Assembly (NCBI GenBank): GCA_036250195.1
Contig: JAVHZZ010000003.1
Span: 340,819,375-340,883,374, forward strand
DNA: 64,000 bases
Source: Mixophyes australis
Taxonomy: Eukaryota; Chordata; Amphibia; Anura; Limnodynastidae
Reading direction: 5' to 3'
Numbering within the stretch: the stretch's first letter is position 1; the number at the start of each line of letters is the position of its first letter. This document shows positions 25,253 through 34,975 of this stretch, in pieces. The notes beneath the pieces were generated by a model. It made no database searches and had not been told where the DNA came from. It saw only the letters and a list, made by a program, of their open reading frames with translations. The position numbers and the translations under genes are program-made.

Positions 25253-28200
25253 GTACCCCTCTCCTTACAATTGGGGGAATCACTAGGTACAGAACGATGT
25301 TTAAGGAAGTCTGCCAGTAGTCTAGGGGCATGCAAATCTTCTTTAAAGATCCAAGATCTCTCCTCTAGGCCGAAGCCTTTCCAGTGTACTAGGTATTGAA
25401 AACGACCTCGAACTTTGCGTTCAGCAAGAACTTGGCTAATTTCATATTCATTGCCCATAGTAGTGGAAATAGCCTGAGGAACAGTAGAGGTATGAACAAA
25501 TTTGTTTAGGACCAGCGGTTTGAGGAGAGAAATATGGAAGGTGTTATGAATCTTCATCTGTGGAGGGAGTTGGAGTCGAACCGTAACTGGATTAATTACT
25601 TGAGTTACTGGAAAAGGTCCAATGAAACGAGGTGCAAGTTTCATGGAAGGAACCCGTAATCTTAGATTCCTGGTGGACAGCCACACTTTGTCCCCCACTT
25701 GGAGAGCCGGCACAACTCTTCTATGATGATTAGCAGAAGATTTATAATGCCGTCCAGATTTCAGAAGGTTCTCTTTGGTGGTAACCCATAACTTAGCCAT
25801 ATCTTGAGTCATGGCATGGGCGGCAGGAACCGTGGAGGAGGTGGAAGAGAACGTGGGGAGGGTAGGATGAGTCCCATACACAGTGAAGAAAGGAGAGAAC
25901 CCAGAAGAACAATGGACATGATTGTTGTGTGTGAACTCGGCCCAAGGTAGCAGAAGACTCCAATTATCCTGGTTATGGGATAAGAAACAGCGAAGGAACG
26001 CCTCTAGATCTTGGTTTACTCGCTCCGTCTGGCCGTTCGTCTGGGGATGATATCCAGAGGAGAACTTGAGAGTAATACCTATATCTTTGCAGAAGGCTCT
26101 CCAGAAGCGAGACACGAACTGGACGCCTCGGTCAGAGATTATTTCCAGAGGACACCCGTGGAGACGAAAGATCTCTTTGATGAAGACTTGTGCCAATTTG
26201 GATGCAGATGGAAGGCCTTTTAGAGGAACGAAATGAGCCATTTTAGAGAACCGTTTTACTGTGACCCAAATGGTGTCAAAGCCGCTACTGGGTGGCAAAT
26301 CAGTAATAAAATCCATCGAGATGCTGGACCATGGACGATCAGGAATCGGAAGAGGTTGTAGCAATCCAGCGGGAGATTGTCTAGGCACTTTATTCTGGGC
26401 ACAAATAGAGCATGAGGCTACAAACTCTTGGACATCCGTACGGGCAGTTGGCCACCAGTAATGTCGTGATAACAGCGAGAGAGTCTTCTCAGTACCAGCA
26501 TGACCGGCAAACCTAGAGGCATGAGCCCAACGTAACGCCTTTAAGCGTAGATGTGGTTCTAGGAAAGAACAACCCACAGGAGGAGTACGGGTGATGGCTA
26601 CAATACAGGAGGGTTCAAACACTGGTGGAGGTACAGTAGTGGGTGAAGAATCGGAGACATCAAAAGAGCGGGAGAGGGCATCAGCTTTGGAATTGAGATA
26701 ACCAGCACGATAAGTAAGAATGAGATTAAAGCGGGCAAAGAATGAGGACCATCTGGCTTGCCGGGGATTGAGACACCGAGCATCCCGGAGATAGATGAGG
26801 TTCTTGTGGTCGGTGAATACCGTAACTGGATGACGTGCCCCCTCTAAAAGATGACGCCATTCTTCAAGCGCAGACTTCACCACCAATAGCTCTTTATCCC
26901 CTATACCGTAGTTAGATTCGGAGGAAGTGAACCTCCTAGAAAAGAACCCACATGGCAGTAGTCCCCCTGAAATGGTTTCTTGTGAAAGAACTGCCCCGAC
27001 TCCTACTGCAGAGGCATCCACTTCTACCAGGAATGGTTTATCTTGATCCGGTTGAACAAGCACAGAGGCGGAAGAAAAAGCTTTCTTGAGTGCTTCGAAG
27101 GCGTCGATGGCCTCTGAGGACCAAACATGAGGATTAGCAGTTTTCTTAGTCAGAGCGGTAATTGGTGCGATGATAGAAGAAAACTGTGGAATGAACTGCC
27201 GGTAATAGTTGGCGAAGCCAATGAATCTCTGGGTAGCTTTCAGACCCATAGGTCTAGGCCATTTGAGGATGGCAGATAGCTTGACTGGATCCATCTGTAG
27301 ACCGGAACCTGACACGATGTAGCCCAGGAAAGGAATCTGTGGCTTCTCAAATACACATTTCTCAAGCTTACAATACAACTTATTGGCTCGTAGACGAGAC
27401 AGGACCTCTCTTACATGATCACGATGACTGGCCAAGTCTGCAGAAAAGATTAAGATGTCATCCAGATAAGCTACTACAGAGATGTAGAGAAGGTCTTGGA
27501 AAATCTCATTAATAAAAGATTGGAAAACAGCGGGGGCATTGCACAACCCGAAGGGCATGACTAGGTATTCGAAGTGGCCTTCTTTAGTACAGAATGCAGT
27601 CTTCCACTCGTCTCCTGAGCGTATACGGATGAGGTTATACGCCCCCCGCAGGTCTAGCTTAGTAAAGACCTTGGATCCAGCGATTCTATCAAAGAGCTCA
27701 GAGATGAGAGGTAACGGGTATCTGTTTTTTATGGTGATGGCATTCAATCGCCGGTAGTCAATACACGGCCGTAGGGAACTGTCTTTCTTCTTGACGAAGA
27801 AAAATCCCGTGCCCGCGGGAGAGGAGGATTTCCTAATAAAGCCACATTGAAGATTCTCTGAGATATAGGTGGTCATAGCAGTGTTCTCAGGGAGAGATAG
27901 GGGATAGATTCTGCCCTTTGGAAGAGGTTTATCAGGTAGTAATTCGATGGAGCAATCCCAGGGCCGATGGGGGGGCAGGATCTCGGCTGCAGCTTTGCAA
28001 AACACATCTTGATAAGCAATATATGAACGTGGTAATTCAACGTGTGGAGATATCAGATGACAAGGAAGAGAGGTCTGACCTGGTTTCAGACCAGACAGAC
28101 AGGACTTAAAACACTGTGGGCCCCAAGAAGTAACCATCGCACGATTCCAATCAAATTGGGGTGAATGAAGCTTGAGCAAAGGTAATCCTAGAATGACGGT

Positions 28201-28554
28201 GTTGACAGAACGAGGAAGAACCAGGAACTCGATGACTTCAGAATGTAGCACCCCTACCGTCAGCCGAACAGGAGCGCAGGTGTGAGAAACAGACCCGTTG
28301 GAGATCCGATTCCCATCTACCGCGGTGAGGAATAATGGCTGAGGCAATTTGATAGTAGCTAATTGGAGTTGCGATGCCAGAGTGGCAGAGATGAAATTTC
28401 CGGCAGAGCCGGAATCCACAAAGGCTGAGGTCTCAAAGGGGCCGACAGATGTATGCAAGGAGATGGGCATGAGGCAGTCATTGCTAGAAATGGTGTAGGG
28501 AGTAATAACTCCAACTCCTAAATCGGCCTCCCTTCCACCGATTAGGAGGGGGCG
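25126..28554 (-). CDS. pol: Pol polyprotein (protease, RT, RNase H, integrase, chromodomain)
   Basis: Pol makes and integrates the element's cDNA. It is in the -1 frame relative to gag and is joined to it at GGGAAAC; the frame is open upstream to 28614, but residues before the shift are not expected in the product. Numbering from 28614: protease DSG at 67-69 and ILGLPLL at 141-147; reverse transcriptase with LDLRGAYN at 320-327 and YLDD at 383-386; RNase H D533, E575, D602 and D645; integrase zinc finger H698, H705, C735, C738; catalytic D768, D828, E864; GPF-type motif near 999; chromodomain about 1057-1106 (VHWKGF). All key residues are present with no stop or frameshift. The arginine-rich tail (about 1121-1162) lies within the 3' LTR. 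A chromodomain usually directs integration to modified histones. Confidence 0.96.
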   Translation of the reverse strand, partial: RPLLIGGREADLGVGVITPYTISSNDCLMPISLHTSVGPFETSAFVDSGSAGNFISATLASQLQLATIKLPQPLFLTAVDGNRISNGSVSHTCAPVRLTVGVLHSEVIEFLVLPRSVNTVILGLPLLKLHSPQFDWNRAMVTSWGPQCFKSCLSGLKPGQTSLPCHLISPHVELPRSYIAYQDVFCKAAAEILPPHRPWDCSIELLPDKPLPKGRIYPLSLPENTAMTTYISENLQCGFIRKSSSPAGTGFFFVKKKDSSLRPCIDYRRLNAITIKNRYPLPLISELFDRIAGSKVFTKLDLRGAYNLIRIRSGDEWKTAFCTKEGHFEYLVMPFGLCNAPAVFQSFINEIFQDLLYISVVAYLDDILIFSADLASHRDHVREVLSRLRANKLYCKLEKCVFEKPQIPFLGYIVSGSGLQMDPVKLSAILKWPRPMGLKATQRFIGFANYYRQFIPQFSSIIAPITALTKKTANPHVWSSEAIDAFEALKKAFSSASVLVQPDQDKPFLVEVDASAVGVGAVLSQETISGGLLPCGFFSRRFTSSESNYGIGDKELLVVKSALEEWRHLLEGARHPVTVFTDHKNLIYLRDARCLNPRQARWSSFFARFNLILTYRAGYLNSKADALSRSFDVSDSSPTTVPPPVFEPSCIVAITRTPPVGCSFLEPHLRLKALRWAHASRFAGHAGTEKTLSLLSRHYWWPTARTDVQEFVASCSICAQNKVPRQSPAGLLQPLPIPDRPWSSISMDFITDLPPSSGFDTIWVTVKRFSKMAHFVPLKGLPSASKLAQVFIKEIFRLHGCPLEIISDRGVQFVSRFWRAFCKDIGITLKFSSGYHPQTNGQTERVNQDLEAFLRCFLSHNQDNWSLLLPWAEFTHNNHVHCSSGFSPFFTVYGTHPTLPTFSSTSSTVPAAHAMTQDMAKLWVTTKENLLKSGRHYKSSANHHRRVVPALQVGDKVWLSTRNLRLRVPSMKLAPRFIGPFPVTQVINPVTVRLQLPPQMKIHNTFHISLLKPLVLNKFVHTSTVPQAISTTMGNEYEISQVLAERKVRGRFQYLVHWKGFGLEERSWIFKEDLHAPRLLADFLKHRSVPSDSPNCKERGTVRRRPCASSSGRDGRPSSERPVAKQRGRVFRRRGAQARPSP
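25253..25266 (-). other. polypurine tract
   Basis: In element sense the sequence AAGGAGAGGGGTAC directly precedes the 3' LTR. Purine-rich tracts in this position prime plus-strand DNA synthesis. The terminal TAC is slightly unusual between the purine run and the LTR. Confidence 0.85.
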
Positions 28555-28560
28555 TTTCCC
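28497..28560 (-). promoter_or_regulatory. -1 ribosomal frameshift signal with potential pseudoknot
   Basis: The slippery heptamer G GGA AAC (28560-28554) is in the gag frame over Pro310-Gly311-Asn312. Then comes a 5-nt spacer GCCCC. Stem 1 pairs CTCCTAATCGG (28548-28538) with CCGATTTAGGAG (28526-28515), 11 bp with one bulged T. Within its 11-nt loop, AGGGAG can pair with CTCCCT at 28502-28497, forming an H-type pseudoknot. The same heptamer is known from the sushi-derived gene PEG10. Pairing was judged by eye, without energies. Confidence 0.85.
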
Positions 28561-29489
28561 GGTCTCCTGGTACAAGATGAGATGGTATGACCAGGATCTC
28601 CACAATACAGACATAGGTTTTGCTTGAAGCGACGTTGACGTTCCTCGGCGGACAGCCGGGAACGGCCGATTTGCATCGGTTCTTCATGGAGAACCGGGTT
28701 TTGAAACATGGGAGCAAGGCGAGTAGAGGGCCGTCTGGAAGTGGCACGTTCCTGAGTACGCTCGCGGAAACGTAGATCAATGCGATTGCATAAAGAAATC
28801 AGGGAATCCAAATCAGCGGGAAGCTCACGGGAAGTTAACTCATCTTTAACTCGGTCTGAGAGTCCTTGCCAAAAGGTTGCTACCAAAGCTTCGTTATTCC
28901 AACTGAGCTCAGAAGACAGAGTGCGGAATTGTATAGCATACTGCCCGACGGTCAGGGATCCCTGGCGGAGGTTAAGGAGACTGGAGGCAGCCGAGGAGAT
29001 GCGTCCGGGCTCATCAAAAACCTTGCGAAAGGTTTCAATGAAGGTGGTGACGTTGGACAGCATAGGGTCATCTCGCTCCCACAGGGGGGAGGCCCAAGCA
29101 AGGGCCTGTCCGGATAATAAGGACATAATAAATGCTACCTTAATGCGTTCAGAGGAAAAAGATGCAGGATTACACTCGAAATGGATAAGACACTGATTAA
29201 GGAATCCTCTGCATTTTTTAGGCTCGCCATCAAACTTGTCCGGTGGAGAGAGTCTCAGGGTTGTTGAGGAAACCACTGCAGGAGAGGAGGAGGTGGCGGC
29301 GCCAGCCGCGGTAGTCACGGGAACGTTTTGAGCAGAAGCCATGGAGACCTGGAGGGTCTCAAGACGAGTTGCGACTCCTTGGATACAGTGAAGTAACTGT
29401 GCCTGCTCCGCTTCTTGCTTCTCCACCCTATGAGCCAAGTGGAGTAGAAGGTCACGTGCAGAGGGCTCATTAGCTGAGTCGGTTGACAT
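28542..29489 (-). CDS. gag: Gag polyprotein
   Basis: Structural protein of the virus-like particle, 315 residues. Residues about 15-50 look coiled-coil-like. Residues about 80-245 form a retrotransposon gag (capsid) domain with the features FDGEPKKCRGFLNQC and FRKVFDEPG. One CCHC zinc knuckle is at 293-306 (C293, C296, H301, C306; CLYCGDPGHTISSC). The start ATG is only 13 bp inside the 5' LTR end, overlapping the edge of the primer site, so the untranslated leader lies almost entirely in the LTR. The gag stop codon TAA sits within the stem of the frameshift signal. The frame is open and intact. Confidence 0.95.
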   Translation of the reverse strand: MSTDSANEPSARDLLLHLAHRVEKQEAEQAQLLHCIQGVATRLETLQVSMASAQNVPVTTAAGAATSSSPAVVSSTTLRLSPPDKFDGEPKKCRGFLNQCLIHFECNPASFSSERIKVAFIMSLLSGQALAWASPLWERDDPMLSNVTTFIETFRKVFDEPGRISSAASSLLNLRQGSLTVGQYAIQFRTLSSELSWNNEALVATFWQGLSDRVKDELTSRELPADLDSLISLCNRIDLRFRERTQERATSRRPSTRLAPMFQNPVLHEEPMQIGRSRLSAEERQRRFKQNLCLYCGDPGHTISSCTRRPGNAPS

Positions 29490-29490
29490 G

Positions 29491-29502
29491 GCCAGAGCAA
29501 AC
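29491..29502 (-). other. self-priming primer-binding site
   Basis: In sense, the 5' LTR end is followed by GT and then TTGCTCTGGC (29500-29491). It does not start with TGG, so a tRNA 3' CCA end would not pair as usual. Instead it is exactly complementary to GCCAGAGCAA, the inferred first 10 nt of the element RNA at 29888-29879. This is the self-priming design described for Tf1 and sushi-like elements. Confidence 0.85.
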
Positions 29503-30081
29503 TGTCACAGACGTGACCTTAGTACCTGCAAGTATTGGCACTACTACACCAGGAGGCGCGGAGTCTAACACGCCGCTGGTGTTTACCAGGGACCCCCGCA
29601 AGGAAGTTTGGACTTAGCGGCAATGACGTGCAGGTCGCGGCCCTCCCAGGTAGCTACTTGCGAGATATAGAGAAACACGTAGTCAAACAGGCAGGGTCCG
29701 GAACCAACCGGGCAGATGAGGTACCGAATCAGGAGACAGAGAATGGTCAGCAGGCTGAGGTCAAAACCAGAATATCAGGATGGAACAAAGGGAGAATCCG
29801 AAAAGCGAGGTCAGGAAGCCGGGTCAAACACAGGAGACAAGAACACTATACTGAAATGCTGGAGACTAGACAAACCAGTTGCTCTGGCACCCTAATGGTG
29901 TCAGAGCAGGCTTTAAATAGGAAGCAGTAACTCCTCATTGGTGGGCAGTGGATCGGCGGTCAGCTGTTCTGACCGCCGACAGGAAACTGGAAAGCGCGTC
30001 CCCGTTGCTTAGCGACAGGGGCGTTCAGAAGACGGACGTCCGTCCCTGCCCGAGGAGGAGGCGCAGGGACGGCGTCTGACA
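29503..30081 (-). repeat. 5' LTR of the chromovirus (579 bp)
   Basis: Begins TGTCAGACG and ends CGTCTGTGACA in element sense. Compared with the 3' LTR it has a few, mostly transition, substitutions, one extra A near 29800 and lacks about 52 bp of U3. R plus U5 runs from about 29888 to 29503. Confidence 0.95.
29888..29919 (-). promoter_or_regulatory. LTR promoter: TATA box and inferred start
   Basis: TATTTAAA occupies 29919-29912 on the minus strand. The G at 29888 lies 31 nt downstream and begins GCCAGAGCAA, the string complementary to the primer site. The TATA spacing and the self-priming requirement agree on the same start site. Confidence 0.8.
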
Positions 30082-30086
30082 CAAAC
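30082..30086. other. target-site duplication of the chromovirus, right
   Basis: CAAAC, identical to 24618-24622. Confidence 0.9.
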
Positions 30087-30369
30087 CTTGAGTGTTGCTG
30101 GGATTCCTCTTGTGTAAAGTTAGATTTGCATTCAAATTATGATAAGTCACCATCCCCGTAAAGTTGGTCTTGCTAATAGGTCCTAACTCTAAATAATGGG
30201 AGTCCCTTTATTTGGTATTATGATTAAATCTGTCTTGCACCTTGTTGGATACTCAGACTTGCTACGAACTTCAGCTATGTCTTCCTCTGTGAGCTGATTG
30301 TAAGACTTCACTATATAAACCCTCACTTGTCATGCCCTCATTGCCAGTGATAGTGTTGGACATGCTAGC

Positions 30370-30745
30370 TTCCTGGCTCCTGTACCTGTGTTCTAGTCAC
30401 ATGGAACAAAAGAGGAAGGGGGAAGAAGGGATGAGAGGGAGGGGTAGCCGACAAGGTGGGTAGTAAGTGGATGACTGAAGGGCTTTTAAGAAAAGGTGGG
30501 TTTTTCATGCCCGTTTGAAACTGCACAGATTGGGGGATGTTCTGATGGTGCAAGGGAGAGACCGTTCCAATGGGGATGGGCAGCGTGCGAGAAGTCTTAA
30601 ATGCTTGTGTGAGAAGAGGTAATCAGAGGGTAAGAGAGGTGACGATCATTGGCCGATCGATCGCAGTGGGCGGGATGGGGTGTGAATAGAGATGAGGTTG
30701 GAAATATAGGGAGCAGTGGAGTGGGCGAGGGCCTTCACATCAATG
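30370..30745 (-). pseudogene. L2-clade LINE ORF2 C-terminal remnant
   Basis: Minus-strand reading across several frames gives APYISNLISIHTPSRPLRS, then TIRTSPNLCSFKRA and KTHLFLKAL. These match the typical end of L2/CR1 ORF2 (PYLSDLI, psRsLRS, siR...FKraLKtHLF). Frameshifts and a stop show it is dead. No 3' tail repeat is visible. It may be related to the L2 piece at 46560-47090 but covers a more C-terminal part. Confidence 0.7.
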
Positions 30746-31941
30746 TGATTTAATGATGATATACACAGAGACAATGTGCTCGTTATATTGAGAAAATAGT
30801 TGTTTCCACCCCAGCCATAAATTTAAATAAGCACTTGAAGAATTGGGCCAATCCTAGTTGGTGATGTGATCAGGGTGGTCAATCCAGGAGAGGGGATAGA
30901 CTGCACTGAGTCAATCAAACAGGACTAGATATGACTGGGCCAATGTACAAGGACTTTATGCTCATGTGCAGTTAATTTCTTCCCTGGTTAGTGATGAGTA
31001 TAGAACTTTCCTCTTGCAAACAGAAGAACTTTCAGTCATCCTGATTTACATAATAATGGTTGGTAGCTCTGGCAACAGGTAAAAGTGATTGTCTAAAATT
31101 GTCAGTACTCATACAATTTCTGCATTTACAGTAATATACACAGTAATATATCACACTGTGCTGATCAATAAGTTATTTTTGCACACTTTTCTGTGGATCC
31201 CGCCACAGAGGTATTGTCTTTTTTGCTACATGAAATAGGGTTTTATTATACACTTTTAACAAATGACATAAACATTTTATTAAACTCAACTAGCATCAAA
31301 CCATTATTTAGAAATATGTTGTTTAATATGTGAAATACAAATAAGGTTTACATTAATTTTACTTACTTTACACATCCAAATAAAGGTTTTTACGTAACTG
31401 TATTTTATACTTAAAAACTATTACTTTCAGAAGTTAGTGCCAGTTTAGCACTTTAAATGGCCACACATTTTTTTTTCTGATATGTGCACTGCTCAGATCT
31501 TGCCAGGAATATTTTTTATTCTTTAGTCTATCAAAGCAAATATTATATTTATTTTTTACCAGGAAAGAAACAGGTCTATTTTTTGGTACTGTAGTTCAGT
31601 AAATATCTTTGTTCTTCCCCTCATCTATGGACATTATATAAGGAAAAACAGATACAAAATTACAATGAAATACATTCTTCCCATCAACTATTCTCATGTA
31701 TACTTTATTAGAGGTCGGGTATGTGTGTAAATTATTTTACCTATTCCACTTTAGTTCTCATTCCTATATAGGGGAATTACAATATATATGTGTATATACA
31801 TATATCAATCTACACATATATAAACACTGTAACATAGGTTTGGACATCAGTGACATCCAACACCTTTATTATAGCAATATTAAGACCTGCTCTAACACTA
31901 TGAGCACTGTGGTAGAGCTGTTCTAGGTCTTCCAAGTCCCA
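30746..31941. other. spacer, nothing recognised
   Basis: AT-rich, with many T/A homopolymer stretches and no recognisable element or exon. Confidence 0.5.
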
Positions 31942-32115
31942 GGGGTATATTTACTAAACCGCAGATTTGAAAAAGTGGAGATGTTGCCTATAGCAACCAA
32001 TCAGATTCTAACTGTCATTTTGTAGAATGTACTAAATAAATGACAGCTAGAATCTGATTGGTTGGTATAGGCAACATCTCCACTTTTTCAAACCCGCAGT
32101 TTAGTAAATATACCC
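31942..32115. mobile_element. foldback MITE, GCGGGTTTGAAAAAG family, copy 3
   Basis: Ends GGGGTATATTTACTAAACCG and CAGTTTAGTAAATATACCCT with the family interior. The loop contains TTTTGTAGAATGTACT. The target duplication is not clear. Confidence 0.85.
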
Positions 32116-33670
32116 TCAGTGCCTCTCCTTTTACTCTGGAAACTCCAGTCACCATCAAAGTTTACAAACAGCACTGGAAATACCTCTTGCGGCACAGCAC
32201 AATGCGAACTAGGCTTGGCCCCATCGGATGTAAGTTTAATGGTAAAATGGAGCCTGAGTTTTTTTTGTAAATGTTCTCTGTTTTTGTACATTAAAAAGGA
32301 AGGCAAGTCATAGGATTCCAGCAGACTGTTATGTAAGTGTTATACACTGTGCACAGATATTGTCTGTTTCTGGTTACTGCTGTAACATACAATAAATACC
32401 AAACACAGCATTGTCTGATTCTGTGTCATATACAGGAATAATGTGAAGAGTTGATCTTCTTCATGGGAGCACCAGGTAATTCAAGCATCTAAACAATATA
32501 ATATAATAAATATGTAGGTTAAAACTTAGATGATAGCATTTGCAAAGCTTGGCCATGCACATTTTTACAGCAATCACTTATTTCCACTGCACGGGTAACA
32601 GATGGGCCAGTTGTACTTTTTCTGTATTTATCCTCTGTGTAGGATACTCATCAGTTTTTTCCCGTTTCTTGTTTGAATTTATTTGATGCTGTTTATAAAA
32701 AGTTGTTTAAAAGAATGTTAAAAAAATGTTTGATGTACACACCAGAGAGGTACAGCAGACCTATGGACTTCTAGTCACACCACTGCAACCAGGCTACAAT
32801 CATAGAATTTTACAAATCAAAGTGATGTTATCCTGTACTCCTTTGCTATGGACAATCTGTCTCGAAATTTTCCACAAGAAGCCACTAATCTTATAATTCC
32901 TGTTCTGAGCTCACCTTTTTTCCAGCAGAAAGTAGGGGCATAACATGAAGTCTTGTAGGTGTTTAATTGGCACCTTTAGCATGTAGGGGCTTTTAAGATG
33001 ACTCCAGGCTGTTATAATTTTATTTCAATCCAGCTTTATCATAAGACATATAGGGGCCGAGTCTTTAAGGAACATATCTGTCGATTTTGTGCGTCCGCAA
33101 AATCACTCTGCGCGTGCTCAAAACTGGACAATATGCAACAGGACGCAGTCATGTCCAAGTCATCCTCGAGCGCAAATGACACTTACTACGGCCTACGATT
33201 ATGTGGAGGGGACAGGGTGGGGAGTGTGCAGATGCTTATAGGCAATATATATTAAGGGTGTTCCCATGCAGCCACGTCCAAACCAAACTCGGGCGCACAC
33301 AGAAGTTTGCTGGTTTCCTGCCGTATCTCTTGCTCCAGCTAGAGGTCTAGTCTAAGTGCCAATTGCTAGTACTTTCAGGTAACTATGCATGCTATAACAT
33401 GTGTTTGCAATCAGTAGCAACTGTAAAAATGTCCTTTATGCACAGTAGATAATAAGTACACCCTAATAAATGTTTTTCCAAAAAACAATATATTTTTTTT
33501 AAAAATTCCATCTATAATCATAAATGACTATAATATTGAAATGTAACATTATATGAGTCCATATATTAGGATAAAAAGGGATATACATATGGGCCACATG
33601 TAAAGCTAGGAGCTAATCCAACTAATGGGTTAAAATTTGCACCTGGACAAACCCTGTTGTGGAGCAAGGG
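32116..33670. other. spacer with a possible decayed repeat
   Basis: No gene. At 33052-33300 there is a GC-richer segment (GGGGCCGAGTCTTTAAGG...GCGTCCGCAAAATC) that looks like an old interspersed repeat with a GGGCC(T)GA-like start. No second end was found. Confidence 0.45.
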
Positions 33671-33678
33671 GTTTTGCA

Positions 33679-33956
33679 CATAGTTGCCTACTCTCCCGGA
33701 ATGTCCAGGAGACTCCCGAATTTTTGGGAGGACTCCCGAGAGAGCAGGCAAAAATCCCGGATCCAGCATCTCCCCGTTGTTGAAGATGGTGGGGACGGGG
33801 CTAACGTGGCATCGTGGCCCCGCCCCCTGCTACGATGGGCTAGAATTTCCTAAGATTGACAGGGGCGGAGCCTAACAGCGCATCACACGTGGCCAGGCCC
33901 CTTCCCCCTTGACGGACCCCCTCCCGGAAAGCTGGCTTCAAAAGTAGGTAAGTATG
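33679..33956. mobile_element. hAT-like MITE, CATACTTGCC family, copy 2
   Basis: Ends CATAGTTGCCTACTCTCCCG and AAAAGTAGGTAAGTATG. The flanking 8-bp duplication GTTTTGCA is exact (33671-33678 and 33957-33964). The interior carries CGGAATGTCCAGGAGACTCC and GGGGCGGAGCC-type GC-rich sequence. Confidence 0.9.
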
Positions 33957-33964
33957 GTTTTGCA

Positions 33965-34770
33965 TGCACAGAAAATACTGCCTGTGATTTAGAGTTATGT
34001 TAGGCTATGCTCCCTTCATAACTCTAAATCTGTCTGCACCTTTTACATTTTCACCCCGAACTTCTCCTGCAGCTTAACATGATTTTGACCATGTACATTA
34101 GGCCCTACATATTTTTTGATGAACCTAACATTTCGTCTTGTGTATTTAATGTCCATGGCAACAATATTGTCTCAGTGTAGAAAGTAACAGCTGTATGAAA
34201 TCTCTATAGATTGTTCACAAACCTTTTCTCATCTAGTCTGTCGGCAGACCTGTCAAGGAGTTCAAACATGTGCACTATCGCTTGCTGCAAATATAGTCAG
34301 ATTATGTTTGCCATTCGTACAGTAAAATAAACAAACGGGGATGGGAAACAATCATACTATTTAAAGAAATAATGTACCCTTTGGAGACACTGCCTGTTAT
34401 ACTGATTTTATTATAACCCATAGGAAGACATTTGTAGTTTCTTTCTTTCTGTTAGTTGCTAGGCAACAAAGCAGCAACATTAGATTCTTAAGTCAAAGTG
34501 GCAGCACTTAAGGGAGCCATACAGCGTTGGTAAAACATCAGTATTCGCCTTTGTCAGTACTTGAGAAAGGTGCAGTTATTACTTAGAATTTACTGAAATC
34601 CAACAGAATGATCTAAAGAATTACACAAAATGGAATGCACACAAGTATAGTGGTCAAGGTTTGTTTAATTTGTTTAAAAGATAAGACCAAGTTTTCTTTT
34701 TAATATCTCCCAAGTGATAAGAAGATGATTTGCAATATATTAGCTTTTCCGTTGCATTGTGGTGGAAAAA
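33965..34770. other. spacer, nothing recognised
   Basis: AT-rich sequence with no gene or element end recognised. Confidence 0.5.
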
Positions 34771-34771
34771 A

Positions 34772-34773
34772 AG

Positions 34774-34826
<53 letters not shown>

Positions 34827-34833
34827 TATATAG

Positions 34834-34877
<44 letters not shown>

Positions 34878-34905
34878 ATATATATATATATATATACACA
34901 TACAT

Positions 34906-34946
<41 letters not shown>

Positions 34947-34975
34947 CTTTTATATATATATATATATATATATAC
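34772..34975. repeat. compound (TG)(TA)(CA) microsatellite
   Basis: About 200 bp of TA runs interrupted by short CACA, GACACAC and CATACA patches. Tyr/Ile-rich open frames across it (YIYIYIY) are artefacts on both strands. Confidence 0.95.

Larger units (their letters stand above)
24623..30081 (-). mobile_element. complete Ty3/gypsy chromovirus (Tf1/sushi type)
   Basis: A 5459-bp LTR retrotransposon read on the minus strand: 5' LTR, primer site, gag, -1 frameshift, pol, polypurine tract, 3' LTR. Both LTRs begin TGT and end ACA, and the element is flanked by CAAAC duplications. Gag and Pol are open throughout. LTRs differ by only a handful of substitutions plus two indels, so the insertion is recent. 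The order protease, RT, RNase H, integrase, chromodomain together with a self-complementary primer site places it with Tf1/sushi elements. No envelope gene is present. It may still be able to move if transcribed. Confidence 0.97.

Noticed and set aside
24655..25399. Plus-strand ORFs in and near the LTRs (119, 110 and 131 codons; the last at 29535-29930)
   Set aside because: Antisense shadows of the GC-rich LTR. They recur in both LTRs only because the LTRs are duplicates.
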